This document shows, piece by piece, positions 8,736-17,005 of a DNA stretch of 62,562 bases. The stretch spans positions 1-62,562 of the forward strand of contig DASXSF010000140.1 of assembly GCA_036506155.1 (NCBI GenBank), in the 5' to 3' direction. Numbering within the stretch: position 1 is the first letter of the stretch; the number at the start of each line of letters is the position of its first letter. The translations under genes and the position numbers were made by a program. The notes below the pieces were generated by a model. The model saw only the letters and a program-made list of their open reading frames with translations, had not been told where the DNA came from and did no database searches. The DNA comes from DASXRA01 sp036506155 (GTDB lineage Bacteria > Actinomycetota > Actinomycetes > Mycobacteriales > Jatrophihabitantaceae).

Positions 8736-9209
8736 TCAGACGTCCTTGACGTATCGGTGGCACGGCACGGGCATCGGCCCGTCGGCGGTAGCGGCCGGGT
8801 AGTCGAACAGGCCCTCGTCCGTCCAGCCGCTTCGCTCGTAGAACCGGCGGGCCCGCGCGTTGCCGGCGGCGACGGCCAGCCAGGCCCGGTCGTGACCGTT
8901 CGCCGCGACGAGCCGTTCAGCCTCGTGCAACAGGCCGGCCGCGAGCCCGGTACCGCGGTGCTCGGCCGCAACGTACACCTGCTCCACCTCGTCGCCGACC
9001 ACCATGATGAAACCGGCCACCGCACCGTCGACCGTGGCCACGACCGTGTCACCCACTCGGTCGGCAGAGCGCTGATCGAAGGAATCGCGGGTGCGCACCA
9101 CGACGAGTTCGTCCGCCACGTGGCCCAGGTGCCCGTCGCGCCAGCCGTCGTACCAGATGCGGGCGATGAGGGGAGCGTCGTCAGGAGTTGCCGGGCGTAG
9201 CTCGATCAC
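8736..9209 (-). CDS. GNAT-family N-acetyltransferase
   Basis: 157 residues forming one GNAT fold. The acetyl-CoA loop is seen as VYVAAEHRGTGLAAGLLHEA, followed by the C-terminal signature NARARRFYERSGW. GTG at 9209 is the start. The substrate amine is unknown. It stands alone, convergent with the DUF4916 gene and followed upstream by the small CBM48 gene on the same strand (26-bp gap). Confidence 0.88.
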   Translation of the reverse strand: MIELRPATPDDAPLIARIWYDGWRDGHLGHVADELVVVRTRDSFDQRSADRVGDTVVATVDGAVAGFIMVVGDEVEQVYVAAEHRGTGLAAGLLHEAERLVAANGHDRAWLAVAAGNARARRFYERSGWTDEGLFDYPAATADGPMPVPCHRYVKDV

Positions 9210-9235
9210 TCAGCGAGGCTAGCGCCTGAGCCGAG

Positions 9236-9505
9236 TCAGACCCGGATGATGCCGTCGCACGCGTCCGGATCGTCGAACCAGCGCCCGCCGGAACCCAGAT
9301 AGCGAAACCGCAGTTCCTGCCCCGACGCGACGGTGACCGTGACGCTGCGCGTGCCATTGCTCCGGCGGATCAGGCGGTGCCGCCCGGGCGTCCAGTCGTT
9401 GAACGTGCCGACCGCCGAGACCGGGCCGTCGTGGACGTCGTCCGGCAGCACGAGCTGGACCTTGGTCTGGCCGATATCGGGCGTGGTGCGGATACGAATG
9501 GTCAT
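9236..9505 (-). CDS. Small stand-alone CBM48/isoamylase-N-terminal-like protein
   Basis: 89 residues. An all-beta fold resembling the glycogen-binding/early-set domain, with the hallmark AVGTFNDWTPGRHRLIRR and a C-terminal LRFRYLGSGGRWFDDPDA. Usually this module is attached to glycogen-branching or debranching enzymes; here it is the whole protein. ATG 9505 is taken because AGGAGG lies upstream; the longer frame to 9625 runs through the divergent lipase promoter. Possibly binds alpha-glucans or acts as an AMPK-beta-like accessory, which is inference. Confidence 0.8.
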   Translation of the reverse strand: MTIRIRTTPDIGQTKVQLVLPDDVHDGPVSAVGTFNDWTPGRHRLIRRSNGTRSVTVTVASGQELRFRYLGSGGRWFDDPDACDGIIRV

Positions 9506-9619
9506 CTGGGCATTGCCTCCTGCGGCTCGCGGCGGTGCGACAGGACGACCGTATGCCGTGTGTCGGCTGATCGTTGCGAGCCGCGACGGCTGGAAACCCA
9601 GTTTTAACCGAGGATTCTC

Positions 9620-10429
9620 ATGCACTATGGCGGGATGTTCGCCTCGCTCGCCCCCGCCCGGCGGCGGCTGCTACTCGCGGTGCTCGCCGTAGCAGCGGCG
9701 GCGGCGCTCACTATCGGCCTGGTGGTGGCAATGTCGGGTGGGCACGCGCGGGCGATCATCGACCAGAACCGTCCGGGGCCCGTGCTGCTGGTGCCCGGCT
9801 ACGGCGGATCTGAGACCGGTCTGGACGCGCTCGCCGGCCGGCTGCGCGCCGCGGGCAAGACCGTCGAGGTCGTGCACCTGCCCGACAACGCGCGGGGAGA
9901 CCTCGGTGTGCAGGCGCGCACGCTCGCCGGTGTGGCGCGCGCCGCCGCTTCCGGCGGCTCGTCGGTCGACGTCGTGGGCTACTCGGCGGGCGGTGTAGTT
10001 GCCCGGCTGTGGGTACGTGACTACGGAGGCGCGGCACTCGCCCGCCGAATCGTCACGCTCGGCTCGCCGCAGCACGGCACCCAGCTCGCCGCGCTGGGCG
10101 CGCTGGTGCCGAGCGTTTGCCCGACGGCATGCCGGCAGCTCACCCCGGACAGCGCGCTTCTCGCCGCGCTCAACGCGCGGGACGAGACGCCTGCCGGGCC
10201 GACGTTCGTGTCGATCTGGTCGACGGACGACGACGTCGTGCTGCCGCCGGACTCGGCTCGCCTGGCCGGCGCGCTGAACATCACGGTGCAGGGGGTCTGC
10301 GCCGGCGCACGCGTCGGGCACAGCGACTTGCCGACGAGCGGCGTCGTCGAGAACATGGTCGCCCTTGAGCTCGCCGCCGGGCCCCCGGTGTCTCTGTCGC
10401 CGGCGGACTGCCAACGCCTCAGCTCTTGA
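9620..10429 (+). CDS. Secreted or anchored lipase-like alpha/beta hydrolase
   Basis: 269 residues. The N-terminus has a basic stretch followed by a hydrophobic segment (about residues 17-38), serving as signal or anchor. The fold opens with the oxyanion strand VLLVPGYGGS, the nucleophile elbow is VGYSAGGVV (S122), and the class-2 lipase motif LGSPQHGTQLA follows. A catalytic Asp is likely in STDDDVV and a His in GHSDLP near the C-terminus. GAGGA lies seven bases before the ATG. Its stop overlaps the convergent ABC permease gene by 11 bases. Probably hydrolyses extracellular acyl esters. Confidence 0.88.
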   Translation: MHYGGMFASLAPARRRLLLAVLAVAAAAALTIGLVVAMSGGHARAIIDQNRPGPVLLVPGYGGSETGLDALAGRLRAAGKTVEVVHLPDNARGDLGVQARTLAGVARAAASGGSSVDVVGYSAGGVVARLWVRDYGGAALARRIVTLGSPQHGTQLAALGALVPSVCPTACRQLTPDSALLAALNARDETPAGPTFVSIWSTDDDVVLPPDSARLAGALNITVQGVCAGARVGHSDLPTSGVVENMVALELAAGPPVSLSPADCQRLSS

Positions 10430-11243
10430 TGTCCTTGGTGGTGAAGTTCGCCCAGGCGGCGCCGAGCAGTACCAGGACATAGACGGCCTGCAGCGCCACG
10501 CCCCGCTCGACGTTGCGCCACAGGATGGGATCCCGGAACAGGTCGACGAACGAGAGCCAGTACCGGGTCGGCAGGTACGGCACGAGCGCGCGCGCCGCGC
10601 CCAGGGTGAGCAGCAGCGAGGAGCCGATCAGGAACGCCAGGGCGCCGAGGCTCGCCGACAGCGGCGAGTCGGTCAGCGTCGAGAGGAACAGTGCCATCGC
10701 GGCGACGCCGAGCATCGAGAACGCGACGTAGCCGATCGTGATGATCGTCCGCCACACGATCTGCCCCGGCGTCAGTGCGCTGCCCGACACGCTCGTCACC
10801 GCCGCCGAGAGCGACGCCTGTGAGCCGTGCCCGAGCAGCAATCGGCCCACGATGTAGCCGGTGCCCGAGACGATCACCACGGCGACCGCGACGAACGTGA
10901 AGGTCGCGACGAGCTTGGCCACCAGTAGGCGGGTGCGGCCGACCGGACGGATCAGCAGATATCGCAGCGTGCCCTGCTGTGCCTCGCCGGCGACGGAGTC
11001 ACCCGCGATCACCGCAACGGCGACGGGCAGGAACAACGGCAGCACGATGGCCAGGGCTGCGACCGCGAAGAGCGACCCGTTCGCCAGCACCGCCGACAGG
11101 AACGCGGGCCCCTCCCCCGGGCGCGGCCCGACATGGGTGACCGCGAGCAGGATCGCGACGATCGTCGGCAGCAGGTCCAGCAAGGCAATGGTCAGCCAGG
11201 TGCGAGGACGCCGGAACAGCTTGCGCAGCTCGATGGCGATCAC
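10419..11243 (-). CDS. ABC-2 type transporter permease
   Basis: 274 residues with six predicted membrane helices. Begins IAIELRKLFRRPRTWLTIALL, typical of ABC-2 permeases, and contains the conserved amphipathic stretch QQGTLRYLLIRPVGRTRLLVAKL. GTG start at 11243. The partner ATPase lies just upstream with a ~94-base spacer holding a hairpin and possibly a micro-ORF. It forms the membrane half of an exporter whose substrate is unknown; a LolA-like gene heads the operon. Confidence 0.88.
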   Translation of the reverse strand: MIAIELRKLFRRPRTWLTIALLDLLPTIVAILLAVTHVGPRPGEGPAFLSAVLANGSLFAVAALAIVLPLFLPVAVAVIAGDSVAGEAQQGTLRYLLIRPVGRTRLLVAKLVATFTFVAVAVVIVSGTGYIVGRLLLGHGSQASLSAAVTSVSGSALTPGQIVWRTIITIGYVAFSMLGVAAMALFLSTLTDSPLSASLGALAFLIGSSLLLTLGAARALVPYLPTRYWLSFVDLFRDPILWRNVERGVALQAVYVLVLLGAAWANFTTKDIKS

Positions 11244-11341
11244 GGTTGCCCCACCGGGCCAGATGCCCGATCGCGCAAGGATTCCTCGCCTGGCGCGAGC
11301 AAATCTTGCGCAATCGGACGAGCAGGCGACGGAGCGTTCAT
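11240..11341 (-). CDS. Possible 33-codon micro-ORF bridging ATPase and permease
   Basis: ATG at 11341 overlaps the ATPase stop (ATGA) and its own TGA overlaps the permease GTG (GTGA), so ribosomes could pass through all three frames. The peptide starts MNAPSPARPIAQDLL and resembles no family I know. A strong imperfect hairpin lies inside (11273-11313; GCGCAAGGATT paired with AATCTTGCGC, one bulge). Stop-free frames are common at this GC, so it may be chance or only a device for coupling. Confidence 0.3.
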   Translation of the reverse strand: MNAPSPARPIAQDLLAPGEESLRDRASGPVGQP

Positions 11342-12234
11342 CTCGCTGCCTCTGGGCTCGTCACCTCGACGATGACGTCCTCGAGGGTGCGCCGCTCAGG
11401 AGCTAGCTCCGTCACGCGCAACCCCGCAGCGACCAGGCGGGCATTGAGGCTCGCCGCGTCGCTGCCGCTCACCACCAGCCGATCACCGTCGCGCACCTCG
11501 ACGTGGCCGTCGAGCATGGCGACCGCTCGCGCGGCGTCGGGCGTGCGGACGACGACGCGTCCGGTCGGGCGGCGCAGCGCGTCCAGATCGTCCTGCAGCA
11601 CGAGCCGCCCCCGGTCGAGAACACCGACCCGCGTGCACATCTGCTCCACCTCTGCGAGCAGATGGCTGGACAGGAAGATGGTGGCGCCGTCCTGGGAAAG
11701 GCGCAGGATCAGCTCGCGGATCTCACGGATGCCCTGCGGGTCGAGGCCGTTGGTCGGCTCGTCCAGCACGAGCAACTCCGCTTCGGCGAGCAGCGCGGCG
11801 GCCAGGCCCAGCCGCTGCCGCATGCCGAGCGAGTACGCCTTCACCGGGCGCCGGCCGACGTCGCCCAGCCCGACCGTGTCGAGCACGGCGTCGACGCGGG
11901 CCGCCCTGGTCTGCCGCGACCGCCCCGCCGCCGACGCGTCGTACAGCATCAGGTTGGCCTTGCCGGACAGGTGCCCGTAGGCCGCCGGTCCCTCGACGAG
12001 TGCGCCGATGCGCGGCAGCACCCGGCGCCCCGCCTTGGGCATCGGCTGGCCGAAAACCTCGATCTCGCCGGACGTGGCGAGCACCAGTCCGAGCAGCAGC
12101 CGGACGGTGGTGGTCTTGCCCGAGCCGTTCGCGCCGAGGAACCCGTAGATGTCGCCGGGCCGGACGTCCAGGTCGACGCCGTCGACGGCAAGCACAGACC
12201 CGAACCGTTTCTTGAGACCCCGGGTCGTGATCAT
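11338..12234 (-). CDS. ABC transporter ATP-binding protein
   Basis: 298 residues. Walker A GANGSGKTT near residue 39, ABC signature YSLGMRQRLGLAAALL, Walker B LLVLDEPTNGLDP, and the switch His in IFLSSHLLAEVEQM. A C-terminal DrrA/CcmA-like extension follows (residues ~215-298). ATG 12234 overlaps the stop of the LolA-like gene (ATGA). The frame can be read further upstream, but only through that gene. With the permease at 10419 it makes an ABC-2 exporter. Confidence 0.93.
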   Translation of the reverse strand: MITTRGLKKRFGSVLAVDGVDLDVRPGDIYGFLGANGSGKTTTVRLLLGLVLATSGEIEVFGQPMPKAGRRVLPRIGALVEGPAAYGHLSGKANLMLYDASAAGRSRQTRAARVDAVLDTVGLGDVGRRPVKAYSLGMRQRLGLAAALLAEAELLVLDEPTNGLDPQGIREIRELILRLSQDGATIFLSSHLLAEVEQMCTRVGVLDRGRLVLQDDLDALRRPTGRVVVRTPDAARAVAMLDGHVEVRDGDRLVVSGSDAASLNARLVAAGLRVTELAPERRTLEDVIVEVTSPEAAR

Positions 12235-13310
12235 GGCGACGCCAGCTTGCCCGCTGCCCTGTTGAGCAACTCCGGCGTGACGGTGCCGGTGAGCAGCCAA
12301 GACCCGCCGGACACGTTGGCGTCGGTGAGCAGTACGGAAAGCGGTCCGACCGAGAGTGTCAGGCCGTACTTGCCCGTCGTCGCTGTCTCCTCGAGCTGGC
12401 GGTACAGCGAGAAGGCGACTTCGTCCGGCAGCGGCACCGCAACGAGTTCCATGACGCCCGACCCGTACACGCCTATCGCCCCGAACGCGGGCAGCGCACG
12501 GTTGCGGGCCAGCCCGGCCAGCGACGGCGGTGGGGTGATCTCGCCGAACTGGTTGATCTCGGCGGCGATGTCGGGCGCATCGAGCGTGAGGACGTGCGCC
12601 GTCGCGGGCGGCACGAAGGCGGTGTCGGAGCGAGACGGCAGGCGGGTCGAGAAGTCGAGGAACCGTGTGCTCAGCACGGTCGTGCCGGAGCCGTGGACGT
12701 CGACGCGAAGCGCCAGCCCCGTGCGCTCGTCCGCCCACACGTCGACGTGGTCGATCGTCGAGCCGGGCTTGTGCGGGATCAGCCGCAGTCCGGGGGCGCT
12801 CCGTCCCGCGATCCGCTTGGCGGGCAGCCGGTGCACCTGGCCGGCAGCCGCTTCGCTGAGCAGCCGCCGGGCAAGGCTGGTGGGCAAGAGATCGGCTGCG
12901 ATGGGCAGCCGCGCGTCGGGCGGGCGCACCCCGCTCGTCCAGGTCGCGCGATTGCTCTCGTAATCCCAGGTCCAGGTCCCGGCCGGGCTGGCGTGTACGT
13001 CGGACTCACCGGCGACGGTGATCGCGTCGACGCGCCAGTCCCTGGGGCTGCGGTACCAGGCCCGCAGCTGCGTGGTCTCACCGAACAGATCGGCAACGTC
13101 CCTGAACTGCTGGGTGACGGGCAACGCCAGCCCGCCCGTCGACTCGGCATATCCCTCGTACGGCGTGTCCGCCGCGCCACGGATGCGGCTGAGTAGCTGG
13201 TCTGCCCCGATGTGGCTCTGGTGGATCGGCAGCGCGCCGATCGCCGCGGGCAACGCGGACAAGACGGCAAGACCGCCGACCACGACAGCCCACCGGCGGA
13301 CGCTGAGCAT
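12231..13310 (-). CDS. LolA-fold (MucB/RseB-like) exported protein
   Basis: 359 residues with an N-terminal hydrophobic segment (AVVVGGLAVLSALPAAIGAL) as signal or anchor. The rest resembles the actinobacterial LolA-like/sigma-regulatory fold: LLSRIRGAADTPYEGYAES, an LRAWYRSPRDWRVD strand, and WDYESN. It is the first gene of a three-gene operon with an ABC ATPase (4-base overlap) and ABC-2 permease. Inference: an extracytoplasmic carrier or sensor for the cargo of the exporter, possibly a lipid or lipoprotein. Confidence 0.72.
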   Translation of the reverse strand: MLSVRRWAVVVGGLAVLSALPAAIGALPIHQSHIGADQLLSRIRGAADTPYEGYAESTGGLALPVTQQFRDVADLFGETTQLRAWYRSPRDWRVDAITVAGESDVHASPAGTWTWDYESNRATWTSGVRPPDARLPIAADLLPTSLARRLLSEAAAGQVHRLPAKRIAGRSAPGLRLIPHKPGSTIDHVDVWADERTGLALRVDVHGSGTTVLSTRFLDFSTRLPSRSDTAFVPPATAHVLTLDAPDIAAEINQFGEITPPPSLAGLARNRALPAFGAIGVYGSGVMELVAVPLPDEVAFSLYRQLEETATTGKYGLTLSVGPLSVLLTDANVSGGSWLLTGTVTPELLNRAAGKLASP

Positions 13311-13331
13311 TCTTCACGGTAACCCGGCGCA

Positions 13332-13369
13332 GACGAGTCCTCCCCCGGTTGGCCGGAGGAGGACTCGTC
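13332..13369 (-). terminator. Strong hairpin terminator after the HtrA-like gene
   Basis: 12-bp perfect inverted repeat GACGAGTCCTCC / GGAGGACTCGTC, extended inside by CCGG pairs, 26 bases beyond the protease stop and before the LolA-like gene on the same strand. It separates the two transcription units. Confidence 0.85.
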
Positions 13370-13394
13370 GCTTCGCGGCTTGCGCCTGCCGGGG

Positions 13395-14582
13395 TCAGTC
13401 GGCTGGGCCGGTCGCGAGCGTGATCGTCGCCGTGTGCGACTGGCCGAACGCGTCGGTCCAGCCGAGGCTGATCCGGTCGCCGGGGTGATGCCCGGCGATG
13501 GTCGTCGCGAGACTCTGCGCGGACGAGACGGACTTGCCGTCGACGGATGTGATCACATCGCCGACCTGGAGGCCGGCCGATGCCGCCGGCGTGCCGGCGG
13601 CCACGGATGCAACGACCGCGCCGCTCGCGGAATCCTGCAGCGACACCCCGAGGAACGCCGGGTTGCCGATGTGGATCGTGCTCGAGGCCTGCCCCGACTC
13701 GATCTTGTCGGCGATGCCCAGCGCCTTGTTGATCGGGATGGCGTACGCCGCCGTCTGGCCACCGCCATAACCGAAGGCGCTCGAGGCCGCGGTGTCCATG
13801 CCGACGACCTTGTCGTTCGAGTCGTAGAGGGGGCCACCCGAGTCGCCGGACACGACCGGCGCGTTGATCTCGATCATGCCGGTCAGTGTCTCGGCGTTGC
13901 TGCCGTTCTCATTGCTGGCGGTCAGCGACTGGTTGAGCGCTACGACACTCCCGTTCGCCGCGCTCGGCGTGCCGCCGACGCCGCCCGCGTTACCCACGGC
14001 GGTGACCGCATCGCCGACGTTCACATCTGAGGAGTTGCCGATCTTCGCGGTCTGCAACCCGGAGGCGCCCTGTAGCTGCAGCACCGCGACGTCGTCGGAG
14101 GGATCGGTGCCGACTACCTTGGCCGTGTACGTGGCTCCACTAGTCACGACAGTCACCTTGATGCTCGTCGCGCCGTCGATCACGTGGTTGTTGGTGAGTA
14201 TTTCGCCGGACGAGGTGAGGATCATGCCGGTTCCGGCGGCCTCCGCACCCTGGTACCCCAGCACCGTATCGATGTCGACGACGCCGACCTGCTGCGCTGC
14301 GGTGGCGGTACCGGTGGAGGTGTTCGCGGCCGACGGCGGGTTCGCCGGCGACGCGCTGCCCTGGGCTGAGACCACGCTGGTGCCGCTGGTTGCGGCGCTG
14401 ATGCCTAGCCCGACGGCCACGGCGGCCGCCGCCAGCCCGAGACCGGCCGCGACGAGTGCACCGCGGTGCCGCCGGCGGGGTGGTTCAGGCTGTTGGTACG
14501 GGTATGGGTAGGGGTACCAGTACGGATAGGGGTCGGGCTGCCACGGCGGCTGGTTGTTCTGGCTGTCGGGCGTCTGCTCCAT
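13395..14582 (-). CDS. Membrane-anchored HtrA/DegP-like serine protease with PDZ domain
   Basis: 395 residues. A cytoplasmic Tyr/Pro-rich tail (PYPYWYPYPYPYQQPEPP) precedes one membrane helix (about residues 42-66), then a trypsin-like domain: H133 in TNNHVIDG, D164 in DPSDDVAVLQL, S248 in GDSGGPLYD. One PDZ domain ends the protein (AGLQVGDVITSVDGK). ATG 14582 follows GGGAG; the frame to 14768 is too long. Family members degrade or process misfolded cell-envelope proteins under stress. Single-gene unit closed by a terminator. Confidence 0.92.
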   Translation of the reverse strand: MEQTPDSQNNQPPWQPDPYPYWYPYPYPYQQPEPPRRRHRGALVAAGLGLAAAAVAVGLGISAATSGTSVVSAQGSASPANPPSAANTSTGTATAAQQVGVVDIDTVLGYQGAEAAGTGMILTSSGEILTNNHVIDGATSIKVTVVTSGATYTAKVVGTDPSDDVAVLQLQGASGLQTAKIGNSSDVNVGDAVTAVGNAGGVGGTPSAANGSVVALNQSLTASNENGSNAETLTGMIEINAPVVSGDSGGPLYDSNDKVVGMDTAASSAFGYGGGQTAAYAIPINKALGIADKIESGQASSTIHIGNPAFLGVSLQDSASGAVVASVAAGTPAASAGLQVGDVITSVDGKSVSSAQSLATTIAGHHPGDRISLGWTDAFGQSHTATITLATGPAD

Positions 14583-14745
14583 CGATCTCAACTCCCACGG
14601 TTTCGTGTTCCCGCCTTCCAGTGGGCGCCACCGAGCTAACCCATGTCTGTGTGGACGTTGTGTACTGGCTGAGCATGGCTGCCAAGCTCGCCAAATCGTG
14701 TTAGACGCGTTCGGCGCCGGACGTTCCTGCGATCGACGGCGCAAG

Positions 14746-15774
14746 CTACCGGATGAGCTCACGTGCACGCAGGGCCGCCGCGAGGGCGTCCGGGTCAGCG
14801 GTGCGCTCGTACACGTCGACAGCGGTGTCGGCGAACTTGATCACATGCTCGTCGCCGTGTGCGACCGCTTGCTCGACGACGTCGTGCGGGCTGGCCGGCG
14901 CGGGCGTGCGCTCCTCGCGCGCAGCGTCGGGCGCATAGGCCGAGGTGATCGCGGCGCTGGCCGCCCACACGGCTCCGAGACTCGGCGCCCACATCTCGCG
15001 TGGCAGCACCGGCAGGACAGAAAGCACCGCATTCGGGGCAGTGGCGGTATGTACGAGCAGCACCGGGCTGCCGTAGCCGTGGCTCAGGTAGCGCAGCGTG
15101 GCGGCGTCGACGAGTTCGAGCAGCCGGGCGTGGGCAGCATCGGCGTCCGCCACACCGGAAAGCGCTGCGACCGACTCCGGCCAGCCGGCGAGTTCGCCCA
15201 GCCGAGCGAGCCGGCCCGCGATGGGTCCGCTCTGCTCGGCGAGGTGCGGGATACCGGCAAGCGCGCTTCCGGGGTCGAGTCGGCCGTTCGGCTCACGCAC
15301 GCCGGGCACGGAAGTGGACCGTGCCGCCCAGTACCCGAGTGCGTAGCCGAGCTCTGCCACGGCGGCATCCGACTCGTCGCCGGAGCGGAGCGTACGAACG
15401 GCGTGGCCGGTGCGGATCACCCCGTGGGTCGCCCCGGCGGCGATGCCGGGCAGCAGCCGCGGCCACCACGCGACGAGCACGTCCCGCCACGGCCGCTCGG
15501 TGACCTGGCGGACGAGGTAGGCCGTCCAGTCGCCGATGCGGGAACCGTCGCCCAGCGCGCGCTGCCAGTCCGCATCGCTGATCGCCTCGCGTGGTGCGGG
15601 CAGCTCGTCGAGCCGGCGCAGGTAGGCGTCGACCCAGCGCGGCACGTCGCCGGCGTGACCGCGGCGGGCCAGCACCTCCGCGGCCATCGGCCCGTGGTTG
15701 GACAGATTGCCACCCCATTCCGGCCCCGTGGCGTGCAATCGCTCATACGCTTCGTCCAGCGCGGCAATGCCCAT
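14746..15774 (-). CDS. Questin-oxidase-family protein
   Basis: 342 residues. Matches the questin oxidase-like family: LDEAYERLHATGPEW, the hallmark NLSNHGPMAAE and a central segment AAGATHGVIRTGHAVR. The founding fungal enzyme opens an anthraquinone ring; bacterial members are uncharacterised. It is the last gene of a minus-strand operon with an oxoprolinase, a DUF1932 dehydrogenase and a 2-hydroxyacid oxidase (19-bp gap from the latter), pointing to a role in oxidative breakdown of a small molecule. Confidence 0.8.
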   Translation of the reverse strand: MGIAALDEAYERLHATGPEWGGNLSNHGPMAAEVLARRGHAGDVPRWVDAYLRRLDELPAPREAISDADWQRALGDGSRIGDWTAYLVRQVTERPWRDVLVAWWPRLLPGIAAGATHGVIRTGHAVRTLRSGDESDAAVAELGYALGYWAARSTSVPGVREPNGRLDPGSALAGIPHLAEQSGPIAGRLARLGELAGWPESVAALSGVADADAAHARLLELVDAATLRYLSHGYGSPVLLVHTATAPNAVLSVLPVLPREMWAPSLGAVWAASAAITSAYAPDAAREERTPAPASPHDVVEQAVAHGDEHVIKFADTAVDVYERTADPDALAAALRARELIR

Positions 15775-15793
15775 TTCGGCAGCGTATGGCGTG

Positions 15794-17005
15794 TCAGGCT
15801 CGGGTGAGCGACTCGGGGGTCAACTCGGAAAGGCCGCGGTGGCCGGACAAGGCCATGGTCAGATCGAGATCGGCCAGCAGGCTGCGCACTACATGCCGCA
15901 CACCGTCCCGGCCGCCGAGCGCAAGACCGTACGCATAGGGCCGGCCGAGTAGCACCGCTCGCGCGCCGAGCGCCAGGGCCTTGAGCACGTCCGCGCCGGT
16001 ACGCACGCCCGAGTCGAGCAGCACCGTGAGCCGGTCGCCGACCGCTTCCACAATGCCCGGCAGCGCGTCCAGCGCGGCGACCGCCCCGTCGACCTGGCGC
16101 CCACCGTGGTTGGACACCACGATGCCGTCCATTCCGGCGTCAGCGGCCAGGCGCGCGTCGTCGGGATGCAGGATGCCCTTCAACACGATCGGGCCCTCCC
16201 ACTGCGAGCGCAGGAACGGCAGCCGGTCCCACGACTTGTCCACCCCGACCGCGATGGGCAGCCAGCGCAGCACCGCGGACTGCAGGTCCTCCTCGGGCGG
16301 CTTCGCCAGGCTGGCCCGGAACGCCGGATCGGAAAAGTACACGGCGAGCCCCGTCCCGCGGACAAACGGCAGGTACGCCTGGTCGAGGTCGTGCGGTCGC
16401 CAGCCGAGAAGCCAGGTGTCGAGGGTGACGACCAGCGTGGTGAACCCGGCAGCGCCCGCCCGGCCGAGGATGCTCGCGCACACGTCGTCGTCGTTGGGCC
16501 AGTACAGCTGGAACCAGCGCGGGCCCTCGCCGCTCGCGGCACCGATCTCCTCGATCGAGTACGAGGCCGCCGTCGACATGATCATCGGCACACCGAGGTC
16601 GGCCGCGGCGCGAGCCGTAGCCAGTTCGCCCTCGGGATGCAGGATCGACTGGACGCCGATGGGCGCCAACAGCACCGGCGCCGGCATCGGCGTGCCGAGC
16701 ACGCTGGTAGCGAGTGAGCGATTCGTCGCGTCGCGCAGCATCCGCGGCACCAGCCGCCATCGGTCGAACGCCGCGCGGTTGGCCCGTGCCGTCGCGCCGG
16801 AGCCTGCCGCGCCTTCGACGTACCAGAACGGCCCCGGCTCCATCGCCGCCCGGGCGGACTCCGCCAGCGCGGACGTATCGGTGCTGAACGCTGGGCGCAC
16901 CTGGGCCAGGCCCTGCAGGTAGATCTCGTTCGCGTAGTTCGACAGTGGCACCGTCATGGGCACGCAGTCTGCCGGACCGGGGCCCTCTCCGGTTGGCTGG
17001 CTCAC
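15794..17005 (-). CDS. FMN-dependent 2-hydroxyacid oxidase (lactate 2-monooxygenase-like)
   Basis: 403 residues, TIM barrel with FMN. Visible signatures: PAPVLLAPIGVQSILHPEGE, the substrate/FMN strand RWFQLYWPND, catalytic Lys in GPIVLKGILHPDDA, and the active-site hallmark VVSNHGGRQVDGAVA followed by LLDSGVRTGADVLKALALGA. Closest to lactate 2-monooxygenase. GTG 17005 overlaps the previous stop (GTGA); ATG 16957 is an alternative giving 387 residues. Oxidises an L-2-hydroxyacid, with the substrate set by the operon. Confidence 0.9.
   Translation of the reverse strand: MSQPTGEGPGPADCVPMTVPLSNYANEIYLQGLAQVRPAFSTDTSALAESARAAMEPGPFWYVEGAAGSGATARANRAAFDRWRLVPRMLRDATNRSLATSVLGTPMPAPVLLAPIGVQSILHPEGELATARAAADLGVPMIMSTAASYSIEEIGAASGEGPRWFQLYWPNDDDVCASILGRAGAAGFTTLVVTLDTWLLGWRPHDLDQAYLPFVRGTGLAVYFSDPAFRASLAKPPEEDLQSAVLRWLPIAVGVDKSWDRLPFLRSQWEGPIVLKGILHPDDARLAADAGMDGIVVSNHGGRQVDGAVAALDALPGIVEAVGDRLTVLLDSGVRTGADVLKALALGARAVLLGRPYAYGLALGGRDGVRHVVRSLLADLDLTMALSGHRGLSELTPESLTRA

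Noticed and set aside
12235..12738. N-terminal extension of the ABC ATPase
   Set aside because: Lies inside the LolA-like gene; the ATGA overlap gives a natural start at 12234.
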